The position numbers and the translations under genes are program-made. A stretch of 64,000 bases of DNA from Pectinatus haikarae (GTDB lineage: Bacteria; Bacillota; Negativicutes; Selenomonadales; Selenomonadaceae). The notes beneath the pieces are model-generated. The model ran no database searches and had not been told where the DNA came from. It saw nothing but the letters and a program-made list of their open reading frames with translations. The stretch covers positions 713,001 through 777,000 of the forward strand of contig NZ_WIQM01000016.1 of NCBI RefSeq assembly GCF_015732185.1, in the 5' to 3' direction. This document shows positions 36,581-47,510 of this stretch, piece after piece. Position 1 is the first letter of the stretch; the number at the start of each line of letters is the position of its first letter.

Positions 36581-37198
36581 ATGAATTATGTGCCAATGGT
36601 TGTGGAACAATCAAGCCGTGGTGAACGTGCTTATGATATTTATTCACGTTTGCTGAAGGATCGTATAATTTTTTTGGGTGGACCTATTGATGATAATGTT
36701 TCTAGTGTGGTAATAGCTCAATTATTGTTTTTAGAATCAGAAGATCCTGATAAGGATATACATTTATATGTGAACAGTCCGGGCGGTGTAGTTACTGCCG
36801 GTCTGGCTATTTACGATACTATGCAGTATATAAAACCTGATGTTTCTACTATTTGTATAGGACAGGCAGCCAGCATGGGTTCTCTGCTGCTCACTGCGGG
36901 GGCTAAAGGCAAGAGATATGCACTTCCTTATTCACGTATTATGATTCATCAGCCTCTTGGCGGAGCACAGGGACAATCTACGGATGTGCAGATCCAAGCA
37001 AGAGAATTATTGCGCGCCAGAAAGATAGTCAATGAAATATTGATGCGTCATACAGGTCAAAGCGAAGCTAAAATTGAACTTGATACAGAGCGTGACAATT
37101 TTATGTCAGCTGTTGAAGCAAAAGAATATGGTCTGATAGATGATGTGATCGTCCGCCCTGAGGATTTAAAGAAGGATAATAAGGCGGATAAGAAATAA
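36581..37198 (+). CDS. clpP: ATP-dependent Clp protease proteolytic subunit
   Basis: A 205-residue serine peptidase. The catalytic triad is at the usual positions: Ser98 (QAASMGSLL), His123 (IMIHQPLGG) and Asp172 (LDTERDN). Fourteen subunits form the chamber fed by ClpX, encoded next. The short N-terminal propeptide [11 protein letters not shown] is normal. ATG 36581 is chosen over a GTG at 36569 that lies within the AGGGAGGAG ribosome binding site; spacing (11 nt) is somewhat long. Confidence 0.98.
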   Translation: MNYVPMVVEQSSRGERAYDIYSRLLKDRIIFLGGPIDDNVSSVVIAQLLFLESEDPDKDIHLYVNSPGGVVTAGLAIYDTMQYIKPDVSTICIGQAASMGSLLLTAGAKGKRYALPYSRIMIHQPLGGAQGQSTDVQIQARELLRARKIVNEILMRHTGQSEAKIELDTERDNFMSAVEAKEYGLIDDVIVRPEDLKKDNKADKK

Positions 37199-37233
37199 TC
37201 GCTTCGTTTTGTTTCCAAGGGAGAGGTGATGAA

Positions 37234-38514
37234 ATGCTGAAATTCGGTGACGACAAGGGACAGCTTAAATGCTCATTTTGCGGTAAACCGCAAAGTCAGG
37301 TACGTAAATTGGTGGCGGGCCCTGGTGTATATATATGTGATGAGTGTATTGAACTGTGCAATGAGATAATTGAGGAAGAATTGACCGATGGCGTTGAAGT
37401 AGAACTTAAGGATGTGCCTAAACCCAAGGAGATAAAGGCTATACTTGACCAATATATAATTGGTCAAGAGGAAGCAAAGAAAACCTTGTCGGTAGCAGTT
37501 TATAATCATTATAAACGCATAAATATAGGTCTTAAACATAATGAGACAGAACTGCAGAAATCAAATATTCTTATGCTCGGGCCTACAGGCAGCGGTAAAA
37601 CGCTGCTGGCTCAGACAATGGCGCGGATATTGAATGTACCTTTTGCCATTGCTGATGCTACCTCTCTTACCGAGGCAGGATATGTCGGTGAGGATGTTGA
37701 GAATGTTCTTTTAAAGCTGATTCAATCGGCTGACTATGATATTGAAAAAGCAGAAAAAGGCATTATCTATATAGATGAGATAGATAAAATTGCAAGAAAA
37801 TCAGAAAACACATCGATAACCAGAGATGTTTCCGGTGAAGGTGTCCAACAGGCATTGCTCAAGATTTTGGAAGGGACCGTAGCAAACGTACCTCCGCAAG
37901 GAGGGAGAAAGCACCCTCATCAGGAATTGATTCAAATTGATACAACCAATATATTGTTTATCTGCGGCGGTGCTTTTGATGGTCTGGAAAAGATAATCGA
38001 AGGTCGTCTGCGGCAGAAGAATGTTGGTTTTGGCGCTGATATTAAAAGCCGCAAGGAGCAGGATACCGGCGAGTGGTTCAAATATGTACTGCCGGAAGAT
38101 TTCTTGAAAAACGGGCTTATTCCTGAATTTATAGGACGGCTGCCGGTTGTGGTGACACTTGATGCTCTTGATGAAAAGGTACTTGTGGATATTCTTGTAA
38201 AACCCAAGAATGCATTAGTCAGGCAATATCAGAAAATGCTTGAGATAGATGGAGTGGCCCTTGAATTTGATGAGGATGCGTTGCTTCTCATTGCGAAAAA
38301 AGCTTTACAAAGGAAAACGGGAGCACGTGGTCTGCGGTCGATAATTGAAAAAACGATGCGCAATGTTATGTATGAAATTCCCTCTGTGAAGGGTGTTACG
38401 AGCTGTCGGATAACTGGTGAAGCTATTGAAAAGGGTGTTGATCCGTTGCTGACATATGGCAGTAAGAAAAAGGCATCTGCCAAAAAATCTATAACAAGTG
38501 AAGAATCGGCTTGA
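37234..38514 (+). CDS. clpX: ATP-dependent Clp protease ATP-binding subunit ClpX
   Basis: A 426-residue AAA+ unfoldase. The N-terminal zinc-binding domain has four cysteines (CSFCGKP, then [10 protein letters not shown]); Walker [13 protein letters not shown], Walker [12 protein letters not shown], the ClpP-binding IGF-type loop (here FIGRLP region precedes it) and sensor 2 are present. It unfolds substrates and feeds them to ClpP. GGGAGAGG precedes the ATG by 6 nt. Gap to clpP is 35 nt, so co-transcription with tig-clpP is likely. Confidence 0.98.
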   Translation: MLKFGDDKGQLKCSFCGKPQSQVRKLVAGPGVYICDECIELCNEIIEEELTDGVEVELKDVPKPKEIKAILDQYIIGQEEAKKTLSVAVYNHYKRINIGLKHNETELQKSNILMLGPTGSGKTLLAQTMARILNVPFAIADATSLTEAGYVGEDVENVLLKLIQSADYDIEKAEKGIIYIDEIDKIARKSENTSITRDVSGEGVQQALLKILEGTVANVPPQGGRKHPHQELIQIDTTNILFICGGAFDGLEKIIEGRLRQKNVGFGADIKSRKEQDTGEWFKYVLPEDFLKNGLIPEFIGRLPVVVTLDALDEKVLVDILVKPKNALVRQYQKMLEIDGVALEFDEDALLLIAKKALQRKTGARGLRSIIEKTMRNVMYEIPSVKGVTSCRITGEAIEKGVDPLLTYGSKKKASAKKSITSEESA

Positions 38515-38685
38515 TTATGCTATCAAGATGGATGGCGTCTGCCAGCGTTTTAAGCTGATAAAAAGTATGTCAAGTTGAGCATGCATCAGCATAGACAATA
38601 GAAATGCCATGAGAAGTTGTTGTGTCTATATTTCAGCAAAACTGTATATAATCAGGCTTTGTTGAAGTATTTGGCGGTGATGGAT

Positions 38686-38736
38686 CTCCTCTTAGAAGAG
38701 GAGCCGTTGCCTGCCGATAGATGCAGCAACTTTTTT
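38686..38736 (+). terminator. Two hairpins with T-run in the lon leader (terminator or attenuator)
   Basis: CTCCTCTT-AG-AAGAGGAG (38686-38703) is followed directly by GTTGCCTGC...GCAGCAAC (38706-38730, one bulge) and TTTTTT. A TATAAT-like element at 38646-38653 lies upstream, and lon starts only 39 nt downstream. If that promoter is used the hairpins are in the lon leader and could act as an attenuator; otherwise they end the clpX transcript. Nothing else is seen in 38515-38685. Confidence 0.7.
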
Positions 38737-38774
38737 ATTGAATAAAAAGTACTGGAAAGGAAGTGTGCTAATAT

Positions 38775-41099
38775 ATGCAGAAAAAAAAGAATTTGAAGGT
38801 ACTTCCGTTGCTTCCATTGCGGGGAATTGTGGTTTTTCCTTATGTGATAGTCAATTTGGATGTAGGCAGGGAGAAATCTATAGCGGCTCTTGAAGAGGCA
38901 ATGATAAAAGATCATAAGATAATTTTGAGTGCTCAAAAAGACCCTGCTATAGATGAACCGACAGAAAATGATATATATGAAATTGGTACAATGGCTGAAG
39001 TCAGACAGCTTTTAAAGCTGCCAGGCGGTTCAATGCGTGTTTTAGTGGAAGGAATGCATCGTGCTAAAATAGAAAAAATAACTCTTCTGGATAAATATTA
39101 TGAAACCGAAGTCATAGAATATAAGGATGAAATAAAAGATGCATCTATTAATATGGAAGCATTGACAAGAGCCGTAATACATCAATTTGAAGAATGGGTA
39201 AAGCTGAGTAAAAAAATACCGCCTGAGACATTAGTATCAGTTGTTATGATTGAAGACGGCGGTCATTTGTGTGATCTTATAGCCAGTCACATGAATATGA
39301 AAATGGAAGATAAGCAGGAATTGCTTTCTCTGTTAGATCCAGTGAAACGTCTGGAAAAATTGTATGCCATTCTTTTAAGAGAAATGGAAATTCTCGGCAT
39401 AGAAAAAAAGATTGGCGATCGTGTACGCAGTCAAATGGAAAAGATACAGAAAGAATATTACTTACGGGAACAGCTAAAGGCTATCCATCAAGAACTTGGT
39501 GATAAAGACGGTGGAAATACGGAAATTGATGCATACAGATTTAAAATGACTAAGGGCAAATATCCTGCTGCAGTTCTTGAGTGCCTGGATAAAGAAATAA
39601 AACGGCTTGAAAGGCTGCCGGTTTCTTCGTCGGAAGCCGGTGTGATACGAACATATATCGAATGGCTGCTGGTATTGCCATGGTCGCGTGTAAGCCGTGA
39701 TAAGCTTGACATTGAAGCCGCGGAGAAAATATTGGAAAAAGATCATTATGGCTTAAAAAAGGTGAAGGAACGAATCCTGGAATATCTGGCGGTGCGTAAA
39801 TTATCAAACGGAGTAAAGGCTCCGATAATTTGCCTGGCAGGTCCTCCGGGAGTAGGGAAGACATCTCTCGCATCATCCATAGCCAAAGCCATGGGACGTA
39901 AATTTGTCAGAGCGTCTCTTGGCGGCGTTCGCGATGAAGCGGAGATACGAGGGCATCGCCGCACATATATAGGTGCTTTGCCCGGCAGAATAATAAATGG
40001 TATAAAAAACGCGGAAAGTAAGAATCCTGTATTTTTACTTGATGAAATAGATAAAATAGCATCTGATTACAGAGGTGACCCTTCGTCTGCTCTTTTGGAA
40101 GTTCTCGATCCTGAGCAAAACAAAGCTTTTTCAGATCATTATATTGAAGTGCCCTTTGATTTGTCACAGGTGTTTTGGATTGTGACAGCAAATAACATTG
40201 CGAATATTCCTCGTCCGCTGCGAGACAGGATGGAAATAATCGCGCTGCCAAGCTACACAGAAGAGGAAAAATATCAGATTGCACGGCAGTATCTTGTTGA
40301 TAAACAGCTGTCTGCCAATGGACTGAAAAAAAGTCAATTGCAGTTTATGGCCGGAACGCTGCAAAAGATTATTGCGGATTATACGCGTGAATCAGGAGTC
40401 CGGGAACTTGAAAGACAAATAGGTGCTGTATGCCGTAAAACAGCTAAAAAAATAGTTGAAGAGGATAAAGATAAGATTCGAATTACTGTTAAGAATCTGC
40501 CTGATTTTCTGGGCAGAACAAAATATATGCACACACGTGCTGAAGAAAATCCTCAGGTTGGAGTATGTACGGGAATGGCGTGGACAGAAGTCGGCGGTGA
40601 TATTTTACCGACAGAAGTTACTGTACTGGCAGGAAAAGGAAATCTCATTTTGACAGGGCAGCTGGGAGATGTCATGAAAGAGTCTGCTAGGACCGGTTTG
40701 AGCTACATAAGAAGCCGCAGTGATGAACTGGGACTGGACCCTAAATTTTATGAAAATAGGGATATTCATATTCATCTGCCGGAAGGTGCTATTCCTAAGG
40801 ACGGACCGTCTGCAGGCATTACCATGGTTACAGCTATGGTATCTGCGCTTACAGAAAAAAAAGTACGAAGCGATATAGCCATGACCGGTGAAGTAACACT
40901 GAGGGGAAGGGTGCTGCCTATAGGCGGACTGAAGGAAAAAACTTTGGCCGCTTATCGCGAAAAAATATATACGATCATTCTACCAAAAGAAAATGAAAGA
41001 GATATAGAAGATATTGAACAGGATGTACGCGACAAAATAAAATTTATTCCTGTCAGTACAATGGATGATGTATTGAAATACGCATTGGTGAAAGAATGA
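38775..41099 (+). CDS. lon: ATP-dependent protease Lon
   Basis: A 774-residue LonA: substrate-binding N domain (about 1-200, starting [20 protein letters not shown]), AAA+ domain with Walker [12 protein letters not shown] and Walker [11 protein letters not shown], and protease domain with Ser at about 679 in PKDGPSAGI and Lys at about 722 in [12 protein letters not shown]. It degrades misfolded and regulatory proteins. GGAAAGGAAG precedes the ATG. The last 4 nt overlap ysxC (ATGA), giving translational coupling, an arrangement shared with Bacillus. Confidence 0.98.
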   Translation: MQKKKNLKVLPLLPLRGIVVFPYVIVNLDVGREKSIAALEEAMIKDHKIILSAQKDPAIDEPTENDIYEIGTMAEVRQLLKLPGGSMRVLVEGMHRAKIEKITLLDKYYETEVIEYKDEIKDASINMEALTRAVIHQFEEWVKLSKKIPPETLVSVVMIEDGGHLCDLIASHMNMKMEDKQELLSLLDPVKRLEKLYAILLREMEILGIEKKIGDRVRSQMEKIQKEYYLREQLKAIHQELGDKDGGNTEIDAYRFKMTKGKYPAAVLECLDKEIKRLERLPVSSSEAGVIRTYIEWLLVLPWSRVSRDKLDIEAAEKILEKDHYGLKKVKERILEYLAVRKLSNGVKAPIICLAGPPGVGKTSLASSIAKAMGRKFVRASLGGVRDEAEIRGHRRTYIGALPGRIINGIKNAESKNPVFLLDEIDKIASDYRGDPSSALLEVLDPEQNKAFSDHYIEVPFDLSQVFWIVTANNIANIPRPLRDRMEIIALPSYTEEEKYQIARQYLVDKQLSANGLKKSQLQFMAGTLQKIIADYTRESGVRELERQIGAVCRKTAKKIVEEDKDKIRITVKNLPDFLGRTKYMHTRAEENPQVGVCTGMAWTEVGGDILPTEVTVLAGKGNLILTGQLGDVMKESARTGLSYIRSRSDELGLDPKFYENRDIHIHLPEGAIPKDGPSAGITMVTAMVSALTEKKVRSDIAMTGEVTLRGRVLPIGGLKEKTLAAYREKIYTIILPKENERDIEDIEQDVRDKIKFIPVSTMDDVLKYALVKE

Positions 41100-41731
41100 C
41101 CGATATAATTAAGGAATCAATAAATATAACTAAGGCTGAATATATTGCTTCGGCTGTTGAATCAAGTCAGTTTCCAGAAGAAAAACTTAGACAGATAGCT
41201 TTTATCGGACGATCGAATGTCGGCAAATCATCACTGATAAATTCGCTTACACGCTTTCATAATTTAGCACGCGTCAGCGGCCAGCCGGGTAAAACGCAAA
41301 CAATAAATTTTTTTAAACTGACGGCTAAGTATTATAAGGATGCGACGACAAAGGATTTTTATCTTGTGGACCTTCCTGGTTATGGTTATGCCAAGACAGG
41401 CCAGGACAAGAGAAAAAAATGGGCAGTCTTTATTGAAAAATATTTTTTGTTTCCGCAGGATTTATATTGTGTTTGCCAGCTCATCGATATACGCCATGAA
41501 CCGATGCCATCAGATGTCAAGATGTTCAACTGGCTGATTGAGCATGATATTCCTGTATTTGTCATAGCTACTAAGGCGGATAAGATCGGCAAAGGAACTG
41601 TAGCAAAAAATATTTCCCGCATAAAAAAAGCTCTTAATGTTCGAGAACTTACAATTCTTCCGTATTCATCCACAAAAAATGAGGGACGTTCATATTTACT
41701 TGACTTTATAGGTCAGGCTTTGGTAGAATGA
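41096..41731 (+). CDS. ysxC: Ribosome biogenesis GTP-binding protein YsxC/EngB
   Basis: A 211-residue TRAFAC GTPase: G1 FIGRSNVGKSSLINSL, G3 DLPGYGYAK, G4 TKADK. It is needed for assembly of the large ribosomal subunit. It overlaps lon by 4 nt, as in Bacillus, where lon-ysxC is conserved. Start ATG 41096 lies within the end of lon; translation depends on coupling. Confidence 0.96.
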   Translation: MTDIIKESINITKAEYIASAVESSQFPEEKLRQIAFIGRSNVGKSSLINSLTRFHNLARVSGQPGKTQTINFFKLTAKYYKDATTKDFYLVDLPGYGYAKTGQDKRKKWAVFIEKYFLFPQDLYCVCQLIDIRHEPMPSDVKMFNWLIEHDIPVFVIATKADKIGKGTVAKNISRIKKALNVRELTILPYSSTKNEGRSYLLDFIGQALVE

Positions 41732-41884
41732 ATACATAAATATGAATCCGATTCAAGTATGCCGGATATGACTGTATATCCGGCGGCGCTTGATTTGATT
41801 AGAAAATCGTTATCCGTATGTTTTATATCATTCAGCTGGCCTGTGCCCGTTTTTGCTGACGGATAAAATCATTGGAGTGGGTAT

Positions 41885-42337
41885 ATGCTTTCATTATCAG
41901 ATAAGAAGATATTAAACGCCATACAAACAAATCTTCCATTGACATCGCATCCTTTTGCGGAACTGGGCAGAATAACAGGATTGACCGAACAGGAAGTGCT
42001 TGCCCGGCTTAACGAATTGAGAGAAAAAGGATATATAAGGCGAATAGGTCCTTTTTTTGATTCGGATAAGCTTGGCTATGTAGGAACATTGGTCGCACTG
42101 AAAGTGCAGGATGGTTATATGGAGAAAGTGGCGGCAGCGGTGAATGCTTATGAAGGTGCTACGCATAATTATGAACGCAAGGGAAAGTATAACCTCTGGT
42201 TTACTTTGCTCACGCAGAATGTGGCGCAGCGTACTAAAATTCTTGATGATGTTCGTGCTTTGCCGGGAGTGGAGTCAGTTATGAGTTTAGTATCCCGCAA
42301 AAAGTATAAGGTCAATGTAAAATTTAACTTAAAGTAG
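41885..42337 (+). CDS. ahbA: Siroheme decarboxylase subunit AhbA-like (Lrp/AsnC fold)
   Basis: A 150-residue protein with an N-terminal AsnC-like HTH (about 5-60, KKILNAIQTNLPL, GRITGLTEQEVLARL) and a ferredoxin-like C-terminal domain. The pattern LNELREKGYIRRIGPFFDSDKLGY and AYEGATHNYERKGKYNLWFTL matches siroheme decarboxylases (NirDL/AhbA), in which the apparent DNA-binding fold serves catalysis. With AhbB it removes two acetate carboxyls from siroheme to give 12,18-didecarboxysiroheme. It is followed 5 nt later by ahbB. Confidence 0.87.
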   Translation: MLSLSDKKILNAIQTNLPLTSHPFAELGRITGLTEQEVLARLNELREKGYIRRIGPFFDSDKLGYVGTLVALKVQDGYMEKVAAAVNAYEGATHNYERKGKYNLWFTLLTQNVAQRTKILDDVRALPGVESVMSLVSRKKYKVNVKFNLK

Positions 42338-42342
42338 GTAAT

Positions 42343-42840
42343 ATGATGGATGCATTAGACAAGAAAATTATCAGAGCAGTGCAAAGCGATTTTCCCCTTG
42401 TGGCAAAACCTTATGAGGCTTTGGCTATGCGTGTCGGCATCAGCGAAGATGAGTTGCTCAGCAGACTCAGACAGTATAAGCATAATGGACAGATACGCAA
42501 GATGGGAGCGGTTCTCGGTCATTATACGGCCGGTTTTTCCGCCAATGTACTTTGTGCATGGGTAGTCCCTTTAGAACATATGGATGAGATAGCAAAATCA
42601 ATGTCAGCCAATACTGCTGTATCACACTGTTATGACAGGACGACGACTGAGGAGTGGCCTTATAATGTTTATACGATGATACATGCAAAGACACGCGAAG
42701 AATGTGATGCCGTCGTTGATGAATTGGCAGAAAAAAATAAGCTGACTGACAAGGTGATGCTCTACAGTGTAAAAGAATGGAAAAAAACCAGCATGCGGTA
42801 TTTTGAGGAAGAATTGGTTTGTCAGACAGTGAATGTGTAA
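42343..42840 (+). CDS. ahbB: Siroheme decarboxylase subunit AhbB-like (Lrp/AsnC fold)
   Basis: A 165-residue paralogue of the upstream gene: HTH-like DKKIIRAVQSDFPLVAKPYE, then IRKMGAVLGHYTAGFSANVL, HCYDRTTTEEWPYNVYTMIHA. The arginine and histidine positions (CYDR; GHYTAG) resemble AhbB. ATGATG at 42343/42346 gives two starts, AGGTAAT precedes the first. AhbC and AhbD, which complete the route to heme, are not in the window. A cytochrome or catalase user of heme is also not visible here. Confidence 0.87.
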   Translation: MMDALDKKIIRAVQSDFPLVAKPYEALAMRVGISEDELLSRLRQYKHNGQIRKMGAVLGHYTAGFSANVLCAWVVPLEHMDEIAKSMSANTAVSHCYDRTTTEEWPYNVYTMIHAKTREECDAVVDELAEKNKLTDKVMLYSVKEWKKTSMRYFEEELVCQTVNV

Positions 42841-42874
42841 ATAAGAATTTATATTATATCCCTTGAAGGGAACG

Positions 42875-42915
42875 AAGGCTTTAGGATAATTAATTTCCTG
42901 AGCCTTTTATTTTTC
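42875..42915 (+). terminator. Terminator after ahbB
   Basis: AAGGCTTTAGGA (42875-42886) and TCCTGAGCCTT (42896-42906) form the stem, followed by TTATTTTT. Confidence 0.88.
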
Positions 42916-43039
42916 CCGGTTATTGAAGCGGATATTTAAAAATGCTACAATAATAAAAGTTCTCATTTAACGCAGGAAACATTGATTAAATGAAAATATC
43001 AGCAAGGATAGAAAAATAAATTGATGAAGGATTGATAAA

Positions 43040-44239
43040 ATGTTTTCGCAAACTATGTATGAATTGGGTACAAAGAAATCTACCATAAGAACTATTTTCG
43101 AATACGGACGGAAAAGGGCCGCCGAAGTGGGAGAAGACAATATATATGATTATAGTTTGGGCAATCCCAATGTGCCTGCTCCAGCTTATATAAAACAGGC
43201 TATTTTTGATATACTGAATGAAGAAGAGCCATGTGCGGTACACGGTTATACCATCGCACCCGGATTGGTATCGGTGAGAGAAAAATTGGCGGACAGTGTT
43301 AATCGGCGTTTTCAAACCAATTTTGCGGCAAAAAACTTTTTTATTACCGGTGGAGCTGCCGGTGCGATAACCATAACATTTAAAGCGTTGAGCGAAGCCG
43401 GTGATGAATTCATAACATTTGCTCCGTTTTTTCCGGAATATAAATGCTTTGTTGAAGCTGCCGGAGCAAAATTAGTGGTTGTTCCACCGCAGCCTGCTGA
43501 TTTTCAGATAGATTTTACTGAATTTGAGAAAAGAATATCTGCCGAGACAAAGGCTGTTATTGTTAATTCGCCCAATAATCCCAGCGGGGCTGTATATTCA
43601 GAAAAAACCATAAAAAAACTGACAGATATAATGAAAAAAAAGGAAAAGGAATACGGGCATCCTATTTTTCTTATATCAGATGAACCATACAGAGAAATTG
43701 CCTACGATAATATTAAAGTGCCGTATCTGCCTCATTATTATGCAGATACGATTGTCTGCTACTCTTATAGTAAATCATTTTCTCTGCCGGGAGAACGCAT
43801 CGGTTATATTATTGTACCTGATGAAGCCGCTTCTTTTGAAAAAATATACGGAGCTATAGCAGGCGCTGCGAGAGTGCTTACACATGTAAATGCACCGTCT
43901 CTATTTCAGCGCGTTATAGCACGCTGTTGTGATATGCCGTCTGATATAAGCACATATCGGCAGAATGGTACACTTCTTTATAATGGATTGATCGCCGCAG
44001 GCTTTAAGTGCATAAAACCGCAGGGAGCTTTTTATTTATTCCCGGAAGCATTAGAAGCCGATGATTATGCGTTTTGCAAGAAAGCACAGAAATTTGATCT
44101 GCTTTTGGTTCCGGGAACTGATTTCGGCTGTCCGGGACATTTTAGAGCATCATATTGTATAAAGACCTCTACAATAGAAAAATCTCTTCCTGTTTTCAAA
44201 AAGCTCGCTGAGAGCTACGGAATAGGGAAAAGGAGCTGA
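43040..44239 (+). CDS. Pyridoxal-phosphate aminotransferase, class I/II
   Basis: A 399-residue fold I aminotransferase. YSLGNPNVPAP near the N-terminus, VNSPNNPSGAVYSE and the PLP lysine in CYSYSKSFSLPGERIGY with RASYCI near the C-terminus are typical of the AspC/AlaT group used in amino acid synthesis. The specific amino acids cannot be decided by eye. The start ATG 43040 has GAAGGA upstream. A small unknown gene follows within 4 nt. Confidence 0.92.
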   Translation: MFSQTMYELGTKKSTIRTIFEYGRKRAAEVGEDNIYDYSLGNPNVPAPAYIKQAIFDILNEEEPCAVHGYTIAPGLVSVREKLADSVNRRFQTNFAAKNFFITGGAAGAITITFKALSEAGDEFITFAPFFPEYKCFVEAAGAKLVVVPPQPADFQIDFTEFEKRISAETKAVIVNSPNNPSGAVYSEKTIKKLTDIMKKKEKEYGHPIFLISDEPYREIAYDNIKVPYLPHYYADTIVCYSYSKSFSLPGERIGYIIVPDEAASFEKIYGAIAGAARVLTHVNAPSLFQRVIARCCDMPSDISTYRQNGTLLYNGLIAAGFKCIKPQGAFYLFPEALEADDYAFCKKAQKFDLLLVPGTDFGCPGHFRASYCIKTSTIEKSLPVFKKLAESYGIGKRS

Positions 44240-44243
44240 TATT

Positions 44244-44558
44244 TTGTTTGAAGTACCGGAAAAAGAAGATTATAAAGCTGATAATCCTCATTTAAAAACG
44301 GAACATATCACTCCTATAACAGTAAGAAAACCTGAATTGAAAAAGGAATTTCAGCAACTGCGATGTCTGATTGATGAAAAAATTTTCGAAAATTATATTG
44401 AAACAGTGCATAATTTGACAAAAAACGAAAATACTCTTCTCATAACAGCGGGAAATGAACTGCAAAAAATGCATATAGAGGATTGTATTCCTGCTTTAAA
44501 GAATGCTTTCAACGTTGAAAAGGTAAAAGTCATTGGTTTAATGAAACCATTTTTTTGA
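44244..44558 (+). CDS. Small protein of unknown function (possible DnaA-N-like fold)
   Basis: A 104-residue soluble protein starting from TTG 44244 after AGGAGC. I do not recognise a family with certainty. The C-terminal half (ENYIETVHNLTKNENTLLIT, AGNELQKMHIEDCIPALKNAF) has the helix-strand-strand-helix order of the DnaA N-terminal domain, found in several replication helper proteins of Firmicutes. The N-terminal part is Glu/Lys-rich. It is 4 nt after the aminotransferase, so co-transcribed; a functional link is unclear. Confidence 0.65.
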   Translation: MFEVPEKEDYKADNPHLKTEHITPITVRKPELKKEFQQLRCLIDEKIFENYIETVHNLTKNENTLLITAGNELQKMHIEDCIPALKNAFNVEKVKVIGLMKPFF

Positions 44559-44634
44559 CAAAATTATTTATTCACGGCAGTGAAATACGGAAAAGCAAGT
44601 ATCATAGAACGGAGCAATTTATCGCAGGAATGAG

Positions 44635-44666
44635 GATCAGCAGATCAAAAGCTGCTGATCTTTTTT
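44635..44666 (+). terminator. Terminator of the aminotransferase operon
   Basis: GATCAGCAG (44635-44643) and CTGCTGATC (44652-44660) with TTTTTT following. Confidence 0.93.
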
Positions 44667-44750
44667 GCGGTAAAATAAAACGGCGCATCTTGAAATAGAG
44701 TACACTTTCTAAAAATCTTGTTAAAGCTTATAATTTGCGTTATACTGTTT

Positions 44751-44779
44751 TTGACTTATGAATGATTGTCTGTTAGAAT
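44751..44779 (+). promoter_or_regulatory. secA promoter
   Basis: TTGACT (44751-44756), a 17-nt spacer and TAGAAT (44774-44779). The start codon lies 168 nt downstream, so secA has a long leader; nothing else is seen in 44667-44947. Confidence 0.6.
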
Positions 44780-44947
44780 TTTATATAGTCTGTTTGCCGG
44801 AGATATTGCAACTGCGCTGACTGTGCATTGAGGAAACACTAAATATAGTAAAATACCGAAAAATGGTATATCAAAGGTTTTCACTGCGTATTTTATTATG
44901 CAGCTGTCTTGAATATTTTGTTTCTATTATATAAGAGGTGACGATAT

Positions 44948-47470
44948 TTGTTAGGTTTTTTAAAAATTTTGCTTGGCGATAATAATGATAAAGAAATAAA
45001 ACGCATGCGCGGCATTGTTGAACAGATAAATTTGCTTGAACCGGAATACAGGAAAATGAGTGATGGTTCTTTATGCGGCAACACGGAAAAATTTAAAGAA
45101 CGCGTGGCTAATGGTGAATCGTTGAATTCGATTCTGCCCGAGGCTTTTGCTGTTGTGCGTGAGGCTTCCAGGCGCACACTGGCAATGCGGCATTTTGATG
45201 TACAGCTGATCGGCGGTATTTGTCTGCACGAAGGAAAAATCGCTGAAATGAAGACAGGCGAAGGTAAGACTCTGGTGGCGACAGCTCCGGTGTATCTTAA
45301 TGCTTTGTCTCAAAACGGTGTACATATGATAACAGTTAATGATTATCTGGCTAAACGGGACAGTGAGTGGATGGGACGCCTATACCGCACTCTCGGTTTG
45401 TCAGTGGGCCTTATCACACACGATATGGATTTTGCTGAACGTAAGTTTGCCTATAATTGTGATGTAACTTTCGGTACAAATAATGAATTCGGTTTTGATT
45501 ATCTGCGGGATAATATGGTCATAGGCAAAGATCAGATGGTGCAGAGGGAACTTCACTATGCTATTGTCGATGAAGTAGACAGTATATTGATTGATGAAGC
45601 GCGCACGCCTCTTATTATTTCAGGACCGGGCAGTAAATCTACCAATATGTATTCCATAATGGCAAGAGCCGTGGCTCCGCTGAAAGAGGGGGAAGACTAC
45701 ACTCTCAACGAAAAGGAAAAAACTGTATCTCCCTTGGAATCAGCTGTCTCCAAAGTGGAAAAAGCGCTGAATATAGATAATCTGTACGATACTGCAAATA
45801 TAGAAATGTCTCACTGCTTTACTCAGGCCCTGCGTGCAAAGGCAATGATGAAACGCGACAGGGATTATGTTGTGCGGGATAATGAAATTATTATTGTCGA
45901 TGAATTCACAGGCCGTCTCATGGTCGGCAGACGTTATTCCGACGGGCTGCATCAGGCTATTGAGGCAAAGGAAAATGTAAAGATACAACGTGAATCACAA
46001 ACTTTGGCAACTATAACTTTTCAGAATTATTTCCGTATGTATGATAAGCTGTCAGGCATGACCGGTACAGCAAAAACAGAGGAAGATGAATTCCTTAAAA
46101 TATATAAGCTGCCGGTTATAGTCGCCCCTACTAATAAACCTGTTCTGCGCACCGATTACCCCGATGTTATTTACAAAACGAAAAAGGCAAAACTGAAAGC
46201 AGTAGTGAGTGCAATCGGTGATTATCATTCAAAAGGACAGCCGGTACTGGTCGGTACGACGTCAATTGTTCAGTCGGAAGAACTGAGTGACCTTTTGAAA
46301 AAAAGTCATATTCCTCATAATGTGTTAAACGCGAAATATCATGAAAAAGAAGCGCAGATAATCGCAGGAGCCGGGCAGGCAGGAGCTGTAACGATCGCCA
46401 CAAATATGGCCGGGCGCGGGACTGACATTACGCTGGGCGAAGGTGTGGCAGCTAACGGCGGTCTGCATATCATAGGTACAGAACGCCATGAATCACGCCG
46501 CATTGATAATCAGCTGCGCGGACGTGCCGGACGTCAGGGAGATCCAGGCTCTTCAAGATTTTATTTATCACTGGAAGATGATTTGATGCGCCTGTTCGGT
46601 TCGGATAATATTGCCAATATAATGGATAAGCTTGGTATGGGAGAGGATGATCCTATCGAGCATAAACTTGTTACCCGTTCTATTGAGCAGGCACAGAAAA
46701 AGGTAGAGGCACGTAATTTTGATATCCGCAAACATGTTCTGGAATATGATGATGTTATGAACCAGCAGCGTGAAGTTATATATGGGCAGCGCCGCAAAGT
46801 ACTGCTTGAAGATAATCTTAAGGAAAATATACTCGGCATGATACATGATATTGTCAAACACGAAATGGATGTATTTGCCAACGAAAAAGTATATCCCGAA
46901 GAATGGAATATTCAGGGACTCATTGAGGATGCAGAAAAAATTTATGCACCAAAAGATACGTTTTCAAAAGAAACTCTTGAAAATATGAGCAGGGACGAGC
47001 TGGAAAATTATTTATATAAAACAGCGGATGACACTTATAATGCTCGTGAAAAACTGTTCGGTGAAGATAACATGCGCGAGCTGGAAAAAATTGTCATGCT
47101 CAAGATAGTGGACAGTAAGTGGATGGAGCATCTTGATGAAATGGATATGGTCCGTGAAGGGATCGGGCTGCGGGCGTACGGACAGAAAAACCCTCTTGTT
47201 GAATATAAGATCGAAGCCTATGATATGTTCCAGGCTATGATCAGCAGTATTCAGGAAGATGTTGCCAAACTGATGTACAGGGTGAATATCGTACAGCAGG
47301 AACAGCCGCCGCTGGAAGATCGCTTGAAGGGAGCTACGGCTTCCCATGGTGAGGAAGCTGCTGACAGTAAGAAAAAGCCTGTGGTGAAAGCGGATACTGT
47401 TGGAAGAAATGATCCCTGCCCTTGCGGCAGCGGGAAGAAATATAAGAATTGCTGTGGACGGAATAAGTAA
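44948..47470 (+). CDS. secA: Preprotein translocase ATPase SecA
   Basis: An 840-residue SecA. Walker [12 protein letters not shown], Walker [13 protein letters not shown], the helicase-like motif [19 protein letters not shown] and a C-terminal zinc finger [20 protein letters not shown] that binds SecB-type chaperones or lipids are present. It drives export of unfolded preproteins through SecYEG. The start is TTG 44948 with AAGAGGTG upstream; no in-frame ATG is near. prfB follows 40 nt later, as in Bacillus and many Firmicutes, and expression of the two is likely to be linked. Confidence 0.98.
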   Translation: MLGFLKILLGDNNDKEIKRMRGIVEQINLLEPEYRKMSDGSLCGNTEKFKERVANGESLNSILPEAFAVVREASRRTLAMRHFDVQLIGGICLHEGKIAEMKTGEGKTLVATAPVYLNALSQNGVHMITVNDYLAKRDSEWMGRLYRTLGLSVGLITHDMDFAERKFAYNCDVTFGTNNEFGFDYLRDNMVIGKDQMVQRELHYAIVDEVDSILIDEARTPLIISGPGSKSTNMYSIMARAVAPLKEGEDYTLNEKEKTVSPLESAVSKVEKALNIDNLYDTANIEMSHCFTQALRAKAMMKRDRDYVVRDNEIIIVDEFTGRLMVGRRYSDGLHQAIEAKENVKIQRESQTLATITFQNYFRMYDKLSGMTGTAKTEEDEFLKIYKLPVIVAPTNKPVLRTDYPDVIYKTKKAKLKAVVSAIGDYHSKGQPVLVGTTSIVQSEELSDLLKKSHIPHNVLNAKYHEKEAQIIAGAGQAGAVTIATNMAGRGTDITLGEGVAANGGLHIIGTERHESRRIDNQLRGRAGRQGDPGSSRFYLSLEDDLMRLFGSDNIANIMDKLGMGEDDPIEHKLVTRSIEQAQKKVEARNFDIRKHVLEYDDVMNQQREVIYGQRRKVLLEDNLKENILGMIHDIVKHEMDVFANEKVYPEEWNIQGLIEDAEKIYAPKDTFSKETLENMSRDELENYLYKTADDTYNAREKLFGEDNMRELEKIVMLKIVDSKWMEHLDEMDMVREGIGLRAYGQKNPLVEYKIEAYDMFQAMISSIQEDVAKLMYRVNIVQQEQPPLEDRLKGATASHGEEAADSKKKPVVKADTVGRNDPCPCGSGKKYKNCCGRNK

Positions 47471-47510
47471 AAGAATATTTTGCCTATAATTATTTAAGGA
47501 TGTGAATACA

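Noticed and set aside
38640-38740. T-box riboswitch before lon
   Set aside because: No AGGGTGGNACCGCG T-box sequence; the structure is two plain hairpins.
39474-40364. Several minus-strand frames inside lon
   Set aside because: They are shadows of the well-supported lon reading frame and have no ribosome binding sites.
41885-42840. Lrp/AsnC transcription regulators
   Set aside because: The pairing and conserved C-terminal patterns match siroheme decarboxylases better than DNA-binding regulators.
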